Below, in pieces: positions 1-10,207 of a DNA stretch of 18,749 nt. Below the pieces are notes generated by a model. That model was given only the letters and a program-made list of their open reading frames with translations, was not told the origin of the DNA and did not search any database. The translations under genes and the position numbers were made by a program. Origin of the DNA: Corinectria fuckeliana (lineage: Eukaryota > Ascomycota > Sordariomycetes > Hypocreales > Nectriaceae). The stretch covers positions 241 through 18,989 of the forward strand of contig WPDH01000186.1 of NCBI GenBank assembly GCA_019137255.1, given 5' to 3'. Position 1 is the first letter of the stretch. Each line of letters begins with the position of its first letter.

Positions 1-407
1 ATAATTAAAAAAGTAAACTTATAAATATTTTTAATAATAAAATAAGTAAAATATATATATATTAAAAAAGAATAATTAAAAAATATTATATATTTATTTA
101 TAATATTATTTAAGTTTAATTAAATTATTATATTTAAATTAATTATTTAGTATTTATTTATTTATTTATTTATACTTTATAAACTTAAAAAGTAAATAAT
201 ACTTTTATTTTATATAAATATAAAAAAAACTATAAAATTAAATAAAAACTTATATTTTTTATATAGTAAGCTTAAATTAAGTTTTTTATATTATTATTAT
301 ATATAAGTAAATAGTTTTTTTATTAAGACTAAAATTATTTTATTTCTTAAAAAACTAAAAAAAAAAGAAAAAAAAAAAAAAAAAAGTAAAAAAAAGAGAA
401 ATAATAT
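1..407. other. Very AT-rich flank, no gene seen
   Basis: This stretch is made almost entirely of A and T, with short TTTA and TATA runs and virtually no CpA, TpG or CpG. I see no phase with fewer stops and no recognisable motif on either strand. It ends in a purine run rich in A (about 357-400) that abuts the pyrimidine run at 408-430. It is either the end of another fully mutated repeat or part of an AT-rich isochore. Confidence 0.5.
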
Positions 408-430
408 CTTTTTTTCTTTCTTTTTTTTTT
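357..430. repeat. A-run next to T-run, possible LINE tail
   Basis: A nearly pure A tract (357-400, broken by a few G and T) is followed by a pyrimidine tract of T with two C (408-430). For the minus-strand LINE to the right, a T-run on the plus strand is where a 3' poly(A) tail would appear, so 408-430 may mark its 3' end. The A tract could then be the tail of a plus-strand element to its left, giving a tail-to-tail junction. This is inference; simple low-complexity sequence would look the same. Confidence 0.35.
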
Positions 431-615
431 AATACTTTTATAAATAATTTTCTCTTAGGCTTTTTATTAGGCTTATATTAGCTTTAAATCTTAAATATAT
501 ACTAATATATATTCTTTTTAGGATTTATTAATATATTTATTTTTTAGCTACTTATATTATAGTTTTATTATAATCTTATTATAATAGCTAATTTTATATA
601 ACTAAAAATAATAAT

Positions 616-617
<2 letters not shown>

Positions 618-660
<43 letters not shown>
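618..660. repeat. (TAA)n microsatellite
   Basis: About 14 uninterrupted TAA units, followed by a short imperfect continuation to about 670. It lies in the presumed 3' part of the minus-strand LINE, where it may have grown from an A/T-rich untranslated region. No other function is visible. Confidence 0.85.
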
Positions 661-665
<5 letters not shown>

Positions 666-1390
666 TAATAAACTTAGTATAGTCTTTTAGTAAAAGAGAT
701 ATAATTATATATATTAATCTATTTATATATAAATTCTAATAATAATAATTATAATAATACTAGTTATAAGAGTAAGTTTTTTTATTATAAATCTACTATA
801 TATTTAAGCTAATCTTATATAAGCTAAGAGAAAAAAATAAGCTAAAATAAAAAGTATTACTACTTTAAGAGAGAAGTTTACTATTTTAAAAAAAGTAATA
901 TAAGCTATCTCTTATTTTATATATATTATATAAATAAGTAAGAATAATATAATAGGTTTTTACTAAGATTAGATAAATATTATAATAAGTAGTTATATAG
1001 CTTATACTTATATATATAAAATATATAAAGCTTTACTATTTACTATTATTACTACTACTTAAGTCTTAATAAAAGCTTTTTAGTAAGAGAGAGATACTAA
1101 TAATATAAGTATAAGTTAGTTTTATAATATATATATAAGCTAATAGTATATAAGAAGAGAAGCTTAAAAGGCTTAAAAATATAACCTTTTAGGTAAAAAG
1201 TTAGGCTTTTAAGTATATATATATTATACTTATAGTAATAACTATAAGCTTAATATCTAATTAGTTTAATATACTAGTTAGTAAGATTAATTATATTACT
1301 AAAATACTTAAGTATTTTAAATATATTATAGTTTTAACTCTTACTTATTTAAAAAGTATTTTTATTCTTATAATAGTTAGATTATTAGCC

Positions 1391-1500
1391 TCTAAGAGAA
1401 CTAGTAAGAAGAATAGTAATAGTAATAATAAGACTAGTAAGACTAGTAATAATACTACTACTAGTAAAAGTATAAAAAAGAGTAATATAAATATATAAGA
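1391..1500. other. AGT/ACT/AAT-rich low-complexity stretch
   Basis: A run of AGT, AAT, ACT and AAG triplets that reads on the plus strand as a stop-free Ser/Asn/Thr/Lys segment and on the minus strand as a Leu-rich one. AGT after a T-ending codon is the RIP product of GGT, so a Gly/Asn-rich ancestor is possible. It lies beyond the recognisable C-terminus of the LINE protein. I cannot say whether it was ever coding. Confidence 0.3.
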
Positions 1501-2383
1501 TTAAATAGTAAGTAGTAAAAGTATAAGTTTAAGTTAGGTTTATAAGTTAGTATTATAAGCTTAAAGGATTTTAATAGGAAGTTAAAAAATTTAATTAAGA
1601 TTAGTAGTTATTATAATTAGGCTAGTTTTTTACCTTTTATAGCTTTTTTTAAGTATATTTTATACTTTTTATAAGAGAAGTAAAAAGTAATTAGTATAAT
1701 AATATACTATTCTTATTATAAGATTATAAACTTAATTATAGTTATTATAAATTTATAAGGCTAGTTTATAATATAAGATAATATATTAGCTTAAAAACTA
1801 CTAGGTAAGTAGTTAAGTAGTTTTATATTTTAATAGTTAAAGCTTAAACTTATATTAGTTTTATAATAAGTTTATTAAGTATTTTTATTATTTAGTATAC
1901 TTAAGATAAAAAATAATAATATATTTAAGTGTTTTTTTACTAGTCTTATATAAGTATTATAATAAAAATATATTAAGTATATACTTTTAGAAGAGAAAAC
2001 TTTTAAGACTAATTTTTCTTATTTATAGCTATATAAGTATTAAGCTTTAATATTTATTAAGATCTTAATATAAGTATAATATTTTTAAGGTTAGTAAGAG
2101 AGTAAGTTTTAACTAGTTTAAGTTAATTAGTCTTTTAATACTTTTTTACTTTATCTTAGAGTTAAGTCTATTATATAGTCTATTTAGAAAGAGTATAAGC
2201 TTTTATTACTACTAATATTAGTTTATATCTTTTATAAGAGAGCTAGCTTTTAAGCTAATCTTTAACTTTTTACTATAGTTATTATTATAATTTCTACTAT
2301 TACTTATAATAAATCTATCTTAAAGCTATAATAGTAATAGCTCTAATAAGCTAAGTAGTATTTTATCTCTTAATATAGTTATA

Positions 2384-3528
2384 AAATTAGGTAGCTAGTT
2401 TATTAAGATAGATATTAAGAGGGGAAATAGCTAGTTTTATCTCTAATAGGTAAGTAAATATAGCTTTATAAGCTTTTACTATTATATATAAGTTTTAAGT
2501 TTATTCTAATATAAGTACTTATATAATACTTTAAGGCTTACTACTAAAAGCTATTAAGATATAATAAGCTCTTATATTATAAACTATAATAAAATAGATA
2601 ACTTATATATAGATTAATCTTACTTTTTTAAGGCTAATCTTTTATATACTTATAGTAATTATAGTAAGAGCCTAGTATTAGCACTTAAGTTTCTTTTTAA
2701 GGTAGTTTATATATAAGCCTTATAATAGTTTATAATAGAAAAAAAGTCTAAAAAACCTATAGGTTTAAGTAGGCTATACTATTAAGTCTTTAAGTTAGAT
2801 TTATATTTAGTTTATTATATATTTATAAGTAAAATAGAAAAGTTATATTTTATTTAGTTTTTAAGTTATATTATTTATTTAAGCTTAATTATTATATATT
2901 TCTTATATAGTTTTAAGCTAGGTTTAAGTCTCTTTTATATTATAACTAAATACTAGTAGGTTTATATTATTTATAAATCTAATAACTAATATCTTAAAGG
3001 TATTATTAAAAGCTTTATAAAGGCTAAAAATAAAAAAGATAAATAAAATAAGTAATAAAAAAAATCTTTAAAAGACTCTTATTTTAACTTTAATTAGGTT
3101 AAAAGTTTAACTATTAAATTAAAGCTATACTATTTATAATATAAGATAGCTAGTAAGCTATACTAAGAGCTATCTAAGAAATCCTTTTAGTTATAAGATA
3201 GTAATAAGTTATTTATAGTTAATACTATTAAAGGCTTTTATAAAGTTAAGCTAGAAAAAAAAAGTAAAACTATATTAAGCTTATATTATATATACTACTT
3301 TAATAACTATAGTTAAGACTAGCTTTATTAACTTTCTAAGCTTATTACTTATTTATCTTAAGAATAATAGCTTTTTCTCTTTTACTATAGTTATAATANN
3401 CTTATATTTACTATTTTAGTAATTATAAAAATAAGTAAGTTATTATATACTTTAAGAAATCTTATAAGAATTTTATTCTCTTTTAAGGCTTTTTATAACT
3501 TAATTTAGTATAAAGCTTTTTAAACCTC
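2384..3528 (-). pseudogene. Tad-type LINE reverse transcriptase remnant
   Basis: Decayed reverse transcriptase, originally for target-primed copying of the LINE RNA. Motifs run in the right order on the minus strand. The KAPGPDGIPxxxLK-like fingers motif lies at 3403-3528. An EKxLLPxxQxGxRxxRS-like box is at 3329-3379. Motif A (D-x-x-x-A-F-D) is read as LNFIKAFNSINY at 3215-3250. The PQGSPLSPILF box is read as F*RFFLLLILF at 3041-3073. The F-x-D-D box is read as FINNINLLVF at 2948-2977, both Asp now Asn. A thumb segment with SLKKxRLIY is at 2561-2635, and the AYKAxxTxxLExExxIPPLxxYLxxLA signature at 2384-2473. All motifs from 3379 to 2384 share one frame with no indel, so decay was by point mutation alone. 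Dozens of TAA/TAG stops make it dead. Confidence 0.85.
3399..3400. other. Two-base N gap inside the RT
   Basis: The sequence contains two N. On the minus strand the RT frame before the gap (codons starting at positions divisible by 3) differs from the frame after it (positions leaving remainder 1), and two bases do not reconcile them. Compared with Tad-type RTs, about 50 residues normally lying between the fingers motif and the LLPxxQxG box are absent. The Ns therefore probably stand for an unresolved stretch of roughly 150 bp. Confidence 0.7.
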
Positions 3529-4054
3529 TTTAGGGTTTATTATTAAGTATATATAGCCTAACTTAGGTTTAAGTATCTTAAAAAGTAAAAAAAGAGAGAG
3601 GTTAAAGTTATCTACCTAAAGTTTAAAAAAGAATTTTCTTACTAAGATCTTAGCTTTATTTATATAAAATATTACTAGTATAAGTTAATTTTAATAAATA
3701 AGAAGTAAAAGCTATAAAAAAGTTATAATAGTTTTATTATATAGTTTAGCTTATCTTTTTATATTTTAAAATTATATTATATTATATTATAAAAGCTTAA
3801 TTAGAAGTTTTCTCTAAAGAGTATATTATATATTTTATATATACTAATCTTATACTATATATATCTTAAAATATATATACTAGTTTACTAAGTAGCTAGT
3901 TTATTAGGCTATATAGTATACTCACTTAAGTTTAAAAGTTACTTTAGCTATTTTACTATTTTACTAAGAGTTATAGTAAGGTTTAAGTTTCTTTTACTTT
4001 AAGGTTATATATTTTATAATTATAGTAAGTTACTTAAGAAGCTATTTAACTTTT

Positions 4055-4400
4055 ATATTTAGGGCCTTTAGGGTGGTTATTATGCTTTATACTGAAAAAA
4101 TAGAGCTAGGATCTGGTTTAAGTATAGTAAAAAGTGGGTTCTTTATATATAGATTCTAAATCTTCTGAAAAAATGATTAAGATTAGTATATAGTTCACCT
4201 CTATAGCTATTTCCTAGCTTTAATTAAAAATGTTTAAAGTTTTTCTTTCCTAGTTTAGTTAGAGCGGGGTAAAGTCTTAGCATAAGATAAAATCAGATCG
4301 GGCTAGAGCTACAGGTCTTAGCATAAGATTAAATCGAAAGCGGTTAAGTGCTATATACACACACTAAGGCTAACCTAAAATAGAAGTTAACCTTATATAG
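4055..4400. other. Less-mutated spacer, no gene identified
   Basis: CpG, CpA and TpG reappear abruptly here (for example GCGG, GATCGG, CACACACA), so this DNA escaped most of the mutation seen to the left. I find no convincing open phase, tRNA or other RNA gene. It holds a 41-bp period direct repeat: GTCTTAGCATAAGAT followed by AAAATC or TAAATC at 4274-4294 and 4315-4335. It is probably unique or low-copy intergenic DNA next to the LINE insertion point. Confidence 0.5.
4274..4335. repeat. 21-bp direct repeat, 41-bp period
   Basis: Two 21-base copies (4274-4294 and 4315-4335) differ at one position. They are separated by 20 bases containing CAGATCGGGCTAGAGC. They lie in the lightly mutated spacer. 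No function is apparent. Confidence 0.8.
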
Positions 4401-4517
4401 CTGTACTAAGCTATACTAAGCTATACTAGGCTATACTAAGCTATACTAAGCTATATAGAGCCACACTAAGCCACACAGAGCTATATAGAGCTATATAGAG
4501 CCACCTAGAGCTATATT
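4401..4517. repeat. 10-bp tandem array with mixed RIP states
   Basis: Eleven consecutive decamers followed by a partial one. Units include CTATACTAAG, CTATACTAGG, CTATATAGAG, CCACACTAAG, CCACACAGAG and CCACCTAGAG. Each CTATAC or CTATAT unit equals a CCACAC unit with every CpA changed to TpA, while the AAG or GAG tail is constant. The array is thus a minisatellite in which mutated and original units lie side by side. The same CCACAC and CTATATACAC motifs trail on to about 4620 without strict period. Confidence 0.9.
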
Positions 4518-4803
4518 TCACCTTATAAAACTACACTAACTGTAAAGAGGACTAATAAGCCACACTAGGTACTTTTAGCTATATATACACTATACTTAGC
4601 TATATACACTAAAAATAAAAGAACTACCTTACAGATAATATATAACTTTATTATTATCTACTTATCTAAATAGAATAAAAATCTTTAAAAAATCTTTTTA
4701 AGTATAAACTAATTTAATAAGATTAGAAAGATTCTTTCTTTCTTCTTATACTACCTATTTTAGCTCTTAGTCTCTCTTTTTTATTCTTAGGTAAATTTAA
4801 ATA

Positions 4804-4874
4804 GGTAGGGTCTAAGAATAGTCGTTTAGAAAGCTTTCTGCATAATAAGCTAACAGCTGTTTTTAAACCCTGCC
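4804..4874. repeat. Hairpin element H1
   Basis: Inverted repeat. The left arm starts GGTAGGGTCTAAGAATAG at 4804 and the right arm, 4850-4874, reads CTAACAGCTGTTTTTAAACC and ends CTGCC. The loop contains a smaller perfect palindrome, AGAAAGCTTTCT (4828-4839). The right arm keeps the apparently unmutated core AACAGCTGTT. It belongs to the family found repeatedly from 10379 to 17730. Confidence 0.75.
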
Positions 4875-4955
4875 TTATAATATATATTAAAGCTAAATAG
4901 TAATAAAAACCTTATATAAGAATATAAAATACTAATTTATAATTATACTACTTTT

Positions 4956-4980
4956 CTAACAGCTGTTTTTAGACCTTACC
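4956..4980. repeat. Solo right arm of hairpin family
   Basis: CTAACAGCTGTTTTTAGACC followed by TTACC, nearly the same as the right arm of H1 about 105 bp upstream. It can also pair with the H1 left arm at 4804. It may be a second element that lost its left arm, or a tandem duplication of the arm. Confidence 0.65.
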
Positions 4981-5370
4981 TTCTACTCTCTTCTTACTAT
5001 TACTATCCTATAAAGAGAGTAATAGTAATAATATAGTAATATAGTATTATAACCCCCTAAAAGGCGAGGATATCCCTGCAAACTAGAATTAGATGTAGAA
5101 CAATAAGAAGCAAACTGTTTATACTAACAGAAATATTATAACAGGTAATAAGATAGAGCCTTTTAACTTACTATAATAAGTTAATCTTATTTAATATATA
5201 TACAGTTTAATTACTATATAGCATATCCTTCTAGTCTTTCTCTATCTACTAATATAGATAGTGGGCTTTATCTCTACTTATATATTCTTATTTTAGTCTC
5301 TTAATATAGCTTTATAGTAAATAGTAAGATTATTTACTATAAAGTAAGTATAATTATATAAGTTATTATA
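4981..5370. other. Spacer, possible 5' part of decayed gene
   Basis: CpA, CpG and TpG are still fairly frequent up to about 5160 (for example AAAAGGCGAGGATATCCCTG). Beyond that the sequence becomes TpA-rich. Two plus-strand phases are about equally open from 5066 to 5170, so I cannot choose a reading. A start codon for the following block could lie here (an ATG occurs at 5092-5094), but nothing decides it. Confidence 0.35.
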
Positions 5371-5770
5371 AGAGATAATAACCAGCCTATAGAAGACTAT
5401 ATCTAACCTATATAAGGGCCTGTTATTTTGCTTAATCTATCTTATAAAGATAAAGAGTAGCTGATCTTATTTAACTATATATTAGCAGAAATAAACTAAA
5501 TACTCACAGAGAGTGATTTAGCATATTAAGTAATATAATAAGATAGATTAAACAAAAAGACAGAAAACAACCTAGATATTTAACTTAAGAAACTTATTAC
5601 AGAGATAAATTTTATACTTATTCTTTCTAAATATACAGGTAAAAAAGATTTAGCAAAAAGGGAGGAGAAGATATAAATTATATATACTCTATTAAGTGTG
5701 GGGTTTATACTATATATGTTAGTTATATTAAATAGGTCTTATATATTAAATATACTACTAGTATTTTAGG
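5371..5770 (+). pseudogene. Decayed coding block, unidentified (part 1)
   Basis: Plus-strand reading with codons starting at positions leaving remainder 1 on division by 3. It is rich in charged and aliphatic residues, for example VILLNLSYKDKE near 5419 and SKYTGKKDLAKREEKI near 5625-5670. Stops are only TAA or TAG, at places where Gln, Arg or Trp codons would give them by RIP. The stretch from 5675 to 5765 is stop-free and includes an ATG at 5716. I do not recognise the family. It is followed by a change of phase (see 5882-6020), so introns or indels separate the parts. It probably belongs with the larger block ending near 10210. Confidence 0.4.
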
Positions 5771-5881
5771 ATTTTAGCCCTTTATAGTAATAGCTCTAAG
5801 GTAAAAATAATAGTATAAGTAAAGCTAGCTTATTACCTACACTTAATACACCCTCTCTAGTTACTAATTAATACTAAGTAT

Positions 5882-6020
5882 AAAGTATACTATACCCCTA
5901 AAAAGCCCTCTTATTCTTATTAAGTTTATTATAAAGATTAAGTTTATTATAAAAAACACTCTATAGGTAGCTATTATTACTATGCTAAACCGCCTAGTAT
6001 AAGAATAATAATAGCTTCTA
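5882..6020 (+). pseudogene. Tyr/Lys-rich decayed coding block (part 2)
   Basis: Plus strand, codons at positions leaving remainder 2. The first 48 codons contain only two stops, while the remainder-1 phase has at least six. The reading is unusually rich in Tyr, Lys, Pro and Ser, with a six-residue tandem repeat, VYYKD(stop) then VYYKKH, produced by an 18-bp duplication (5920-5953). Many Tyr codons may have been His or Cys-adjacent CAY codons before RIP. The phase change from the previous block suggests an intron or indel in between. Function unknown. Confidence 0.4.
5920..5953 (+). repeat. 18-bp tandem duplication (a)
   Basis: TTAAGTTTATTATAAA occurs at 5920-5935 and again at 5938-5953, a period of 18. 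A period divisible by three keeps the surrounding reading phase, as expected for a repeat that arose inside a coding exon. Confidence 0.8.
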
Positions 6021-7459
6021 GTTAATAACCCTCTTTATAGTTAATAAATTTAAGTAGTCTTACCTAGACCTTACGACTAATACCTATAGTAAAGATAATA
6101 TTATTAAGAGTATTTACCTTTAGAACCTATACTACTGTATTAACTAGGCTGACTTTCTTAATACTAATAATATTATTACTAGGCTCTAAGTGACTATATA
6201 AAGCTGTTATTATATAAGTGTAGGTATATTTATCTAAAGTATTATTATAAACTAGTTTACTCTAATTAAGCTTACTATAAAAGAACTTAATACTACCTGC
6301 TTATACTAGCTTCTCTTATTACTACTCTTCTTCACAGGCAAGTTAGTATAAAGTATTAGACACTAGGCGCTAAGGTGCTACTATTAGCACTTATATATAA
6401 CTATCTTTCTTAATAGTTTTAGCTAGAATATATAGTAGGTCTACTAGGCCTAATAGTGCCTTTACTATATTACTAGCCTTATTAACCTAGGGTATATAAC
6501 TCTAATATTTACTACCCTAGTAGTTACTATATAGTATTATAGTTAGATATATAGGCTTCTAATACTAGAGAGTGTATAGTAAGTGCTTATAGTAATACTA
6601 GCTTATAATAGTACTACTATACTATATAGTGATTATAACTAGTTTTTACTGCCCTAGTATACTAAGATACTAAGTAAGAACCTTATATAGCTTAAAGAGG
6701 TTACTATATAGGTATAGAGTGATATAGTTAAGTATTATCTTACTTAATATATAATAGAGTACTTTATACTAGCTGATAGAGTATTACTAGCTAATAGAGT
6801 ATTACTAGCCTAAGACTAAACTAATATAGCACCTTCTGTATTAAGTGTCTAACTAGTACTGTTTTACCTAGGTGCTATAAGTAAGCTAAGTAGACTCTTA
6901 GCACTAGAGTAAATAACTCTCTTAAGATATATAGCAGCTTAGCATAATAAGAACTATAAGATACACCTATAAGAAGTATAAGTAGCTAGCTATATATATA
7001 TAAAGTGCTACTTAGTTAGTGATATTTAGTGTATACTTAAAGGCTAGTCTTAAGGCTAAGATAGTTACCTACTATTAGTGCTTAGCCCTCTAGTTAACCT
7101 AATTAATAGAGTATCTTATAGCTGCCTGCTTAGTACTAAAAGTAATACACCTAGATTAATATAGATAGTATGCTAATACTAGCTAGTGTTTAAGAGCACT
7201 AATAGTAAAATCTTACCTCTTAAGCTATATTTTTATACTTATTACTATATATTACCTAAGTCTGCTAGTACTAGTATTAAAAAGACTTTTAATATAGACA
7301 GCCTTTATATATTCCCCCTCTTGCTTATTATAGCCTAACTTAGCTTATAGTAGTATCCCTAACCTAATATTATGCTTAACTAGACTAGAAATATATATCT
7401 TAGTATTTTAGTACCCTGCTAGTATAATAAGAAGCTAGCACTCTTACTAAAGTAGTAAC
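6021..7459 (+). pseudogene. Poorly resolved decayed coding block (part 3)
   Basis: This interval has a mixed composition, with C and G richer than the flanks and some GCGC and CTGCC remnants. Plus-strand phases alternate in openness. The remainder-1 phase can be followed through it without TGA but with many TAA and TAG stops. The most protein-like part of that phase is about 7200-7320 (K-S-A-S-T-S-I-K-K-T-F). An 18-bp in-phase duplication sits at 6773-6808. Several exons with short introns are likely, but I cannot place splice sites with confidence. No family is recognised. Confidence 0.3.
6773..6808 (+). repeat. 18-bp tandem duplication (b)
   Basis: CTGATAGAGTATTACTAG (6773-6790) is followed directly by CTAATAGAGTATTACTAG (6791-6808). 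The single difference, G to A in TpG, is itself a RIP-type change that happened after the duplication. The period is six codons. Confidence 0.85.
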
Positions 7460-7757
7460 CCCTCTATTATATCCTAAACTACTACTTTAGGCAGGTTATA
7501 AGTATAGTTAATATATATATATAGCTCTTCTTTCTAGCTCTTTATTATAAAAGCTTTAGCGCTTTAAGCGACCTTATTAGCTACACCTGCCTTCTAGGTG
7601 ATTTATTAGAGTGATAAGTAGATAAGGTAGTGCTGCCCTCTATCTAATAATATGTGCTAAGCCTTAATATTATATAGCACCTTTTGTGATTATATACAGC
7701 AGTAGGTGCTAACTTATATACTATACAGAAGGTTATTATAATAAGGCTAAAAAGCAG

Positions 7758-7790
<33 letters not shown>
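7758..7790 (+). repeat. (TAA)n run inside coding remnant
   Basis: An imperfect TAA/AAT repeat that in the coding phase reads as a run of Asn with one Thr. In TpG-depleted DNA, AAT after a T-ending codon can derive from GAT, so a former Asp/Asn-rich linker is plausible. Confidence 0.7.
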
Positions 7791-10153
7791 GGCTAATAAT
7801 ATAAGCTAAGATAATATGTATACTACCTGTAATAAGATGCTAGCTTATAACTTATAGCTAGACTGTCTTACTGCCCTCTAGAGGAGTATTTAGTGCTATA
7901 TAGAACTCTTTCCTAAATTTAAGAGCATATAGTTATTTATAGCCTCTAAGAATACTAAGCTTGCCTTTATAAAGGATACACTTAATAAGACCCTATTAAG
8001 CTAAACCTAATAATAGATCTAGGCTATTAATAAAGACTATATTAACCTAAATACTATATTTATTAATATTAAGTAGTAGTATACACTTTATGCTGTATAA
8101 GAGCTTAAGAATAATATGCTATTATAGTATATATACTATCTTAACTATATATAGTAGTAGTATAAGATGTAAAGCAGGCTATATAACTAGCTGTGCTTAA
8201 CATAGTAGTAACTCTACCTAACCTAAGTAGACTACCTATAAGTTACCTTCTAAGACGCTTTTAGCCTTACTATTACTAGTAGCCTATATAGTAAAAAGTT
8301 TAGACTAAGCCTTATTTATATATAGTATTATAATCTTATTAAGATCTTTTTTAATATAGCTAAGATATACTTATTCTAGTTATACTAGCTTAAATTTCTT
8401 ATACTAGACCTTACCTACTTACTATAGTAAAAGCAGGCTATATATAGGCTTTATACTTATATTAGCACTCTCTTCTTAAGGTATCACCTAAGTAAGCACT
8501 ATATTAATACTAATATTCCTAAGGCTAGTAATATACCTAGGGGCTGTTTTACTTATAGTGTGTAAGTAGAGGACTAAGTGTTACTAAGGCTTTTTTACTA
8601 TATAGTAGTAGTTAGGCAGATACTAGCTAGGGATAAGAGTAAGATATAAACAGCTAGTATTAGTAATATACTATTTTTTATTATCTTCTTACAGGATGTA
8701 GCTAGCTTCCTCTACATATTAATTAACTAGTACTACTTTCTGTTTAAGTATATTTAGGCTACTATTATAATCTGCTTCTCCCTACCTAAGACTATAATAA
8801 TACTAGTCATACTATAAGGCTTATACTTCTTATACTTATTTTTACTTATCACTAAAAAGTCTATCCTTTAGCGGGATTAGTAGACACTAAGATAAGGTAA
8901 TAGTAAGAAGTGTAAGAGGATAAGTATAGCACTTAGTGCCTATATATATAGGTTTAGGTAGTAAGAGTTAGGTAAGTTTAACTAGAAAGACTAGCACTTT
9001 CACCCTAAGGTTAAGAAGCGCCTTCTTATAGGTAACTTCCTCCTCTAGGCTAACTATAAGAAGTAGTAGCAGGTACTAAAAGATATCTGTAATATACACT
9101 TTTACATATAGTAGATATAGTAATAGGTAATATAGTACTATATTATATAGAGTCTCTAAGCTGCTTAGCTTTAGTTTAAGTACCTATATAATATAATTCT
9201 TAAGCTCTTTTAGCAGGATATATAGTGTAAGGCTCTTAAGTTAATATTATAAGTGATAGAGTCTAATATTACTAATAGAGCTTAGGCTAAGTTCTTAAAG
9301 ACCTAACTACTATTATTCTACTATAATATTATAGTCTTAGCCTTTTATAATTATACTTATAATATTTCTTCTATCTAGCCCTACCTAGTTATTAGTAATA
9401 AGCTATATAGCACTAATATTATAAACCTAGTTAATAACCTCTTCGCGTCTTACGCTTATAATAAGCCTATCTAAGAGTGTAAAAGGTAAAATAGCCACTC
9501 TTATTATATTACTATACTACGCAGCCTAAAGCTTATATATAAGAGGTTTAGTAAGGCTAGCACTACTAAGTGGTACTAGTTGCTATAGCTTCTTATTATA
9601 GTAACCTACTAGATCTTATTATAGCTGTCTAATATATAGCTTATAGCTATAACTAAGAAGAGTATAGCTGCTAGTACTAAGCGCTAACTAATATAAGTAT
9701 CTATTATATACTAGGACTAGGCCTTACTGTTTAGGCTGTGAGATTAGAGGGGTACCCTCCTAATTATACTAGTTAAGGATAACTATACTATAGTAACTAC
9801 CTCTTAACACCTTAAGTGAGCTTATATAGTATACTAAGCATAAGAGCTTAGCTAGCAGGAATAGATATTAAGCAGGTAGAACTCTAAACCTAGGTTTAAG
9901 TAGTTAACTAGAGACCTAGTTAAGCATATAGCTAACACTATTAATAGCACTATACTTAATATAAGCCGCACTATTATCCCTGTAAGCTATAGTGTTATCT
10001 ACCTACTAGTAGAGACTAGCTGCCTACCTAAGGCATAGCTTATTAGCTAGCTATAAGACTAAATATTATATAAACTTAATACTCTTTTTATAGTGCTACT
10101 CTTAGCTAAGGCAGGACCTATAGTGTAATCTAATAATAGGGAACCTTTTATAC

Positions 10154-10207
10154 TCTTACTATAAGACTAGATCTTACTATAAGACTAGTACTTACTATAC
10201 TATAATA
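10154..10207 (+). repeat. 18-bp tandem repeat (c), two to three copies
   Basis: TCTTACTATAAGACTAGA (10154-10171) and TCTTACTATAAGACTAGT (10172-10189) differ at the last base. A third, degenerate copy follows (10190-10207). Like the repeats at 5920 and 6773 the period is 18, so each copy adds six codons in the phase of the surrounding remnant. Confidence 0.85.

Larger units (their letters stand above)
408..4050 (-). mobile_element. RIP-decayed Tad-type LINE, 5'-truncated
   Basis: Minus-strand non-LTR retrotransposon of the Tad clade, the common LINE of filamentous ascomycetes. Reverse-transcriptase and C-terminal motifs are found in the family order between about 3528 and 2384. A weaker match to the Cys/His C-terminal region (HFLxC-like, now H/C-depleted) lies around 1640-1800. 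Only about 500 bp lie upstream of the RT before the sequence changes character at about 4050. The apurinic endonuclease and ORF1 of a full element (normally 6-7 kb) therefore appear to be absent, as expected for 5' truncation. The possible 3' tail is the T-run at 408-430, leaving an AT-rich 3' part with no assignable motif. The whole interval is mutated almost to saturation, with very few CpA or TpG left. The RT assignment is strong; the outer limits are estimates. Confidence 0.8.

Noticed and set aside
408..4050. LTR retrotransposon (gypsy or copia) for the left block
   Set aside because: The ordered motifs (KAPGPDGIP-like, PQGSPLSPILF-like, F-x-D-D and the C-terminal AYKA-LE-IPPL-YL signature) are those of Tad-type LINEs. 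No integrase or protease motif or terminal repeat was seen.
4080..4400. Possible tRNA or 5S-type RNA gene in the lightly mutated spacer
   Set aside because: I looked for an A box followed by a B box (GGTTCRAnnCC) and for a cloverleaf. Only isolated partial matches such as GGATCTGGTTTAAG were found, with no fitting stems.
8860..9000. Possible CRISPR-like or regularly spaced direct repeats
   Set aside because: No spaced identical repeats are present here, and the genome type is fungal. The repeats in the window are hairpins, microsatellites and short tandem arrays.
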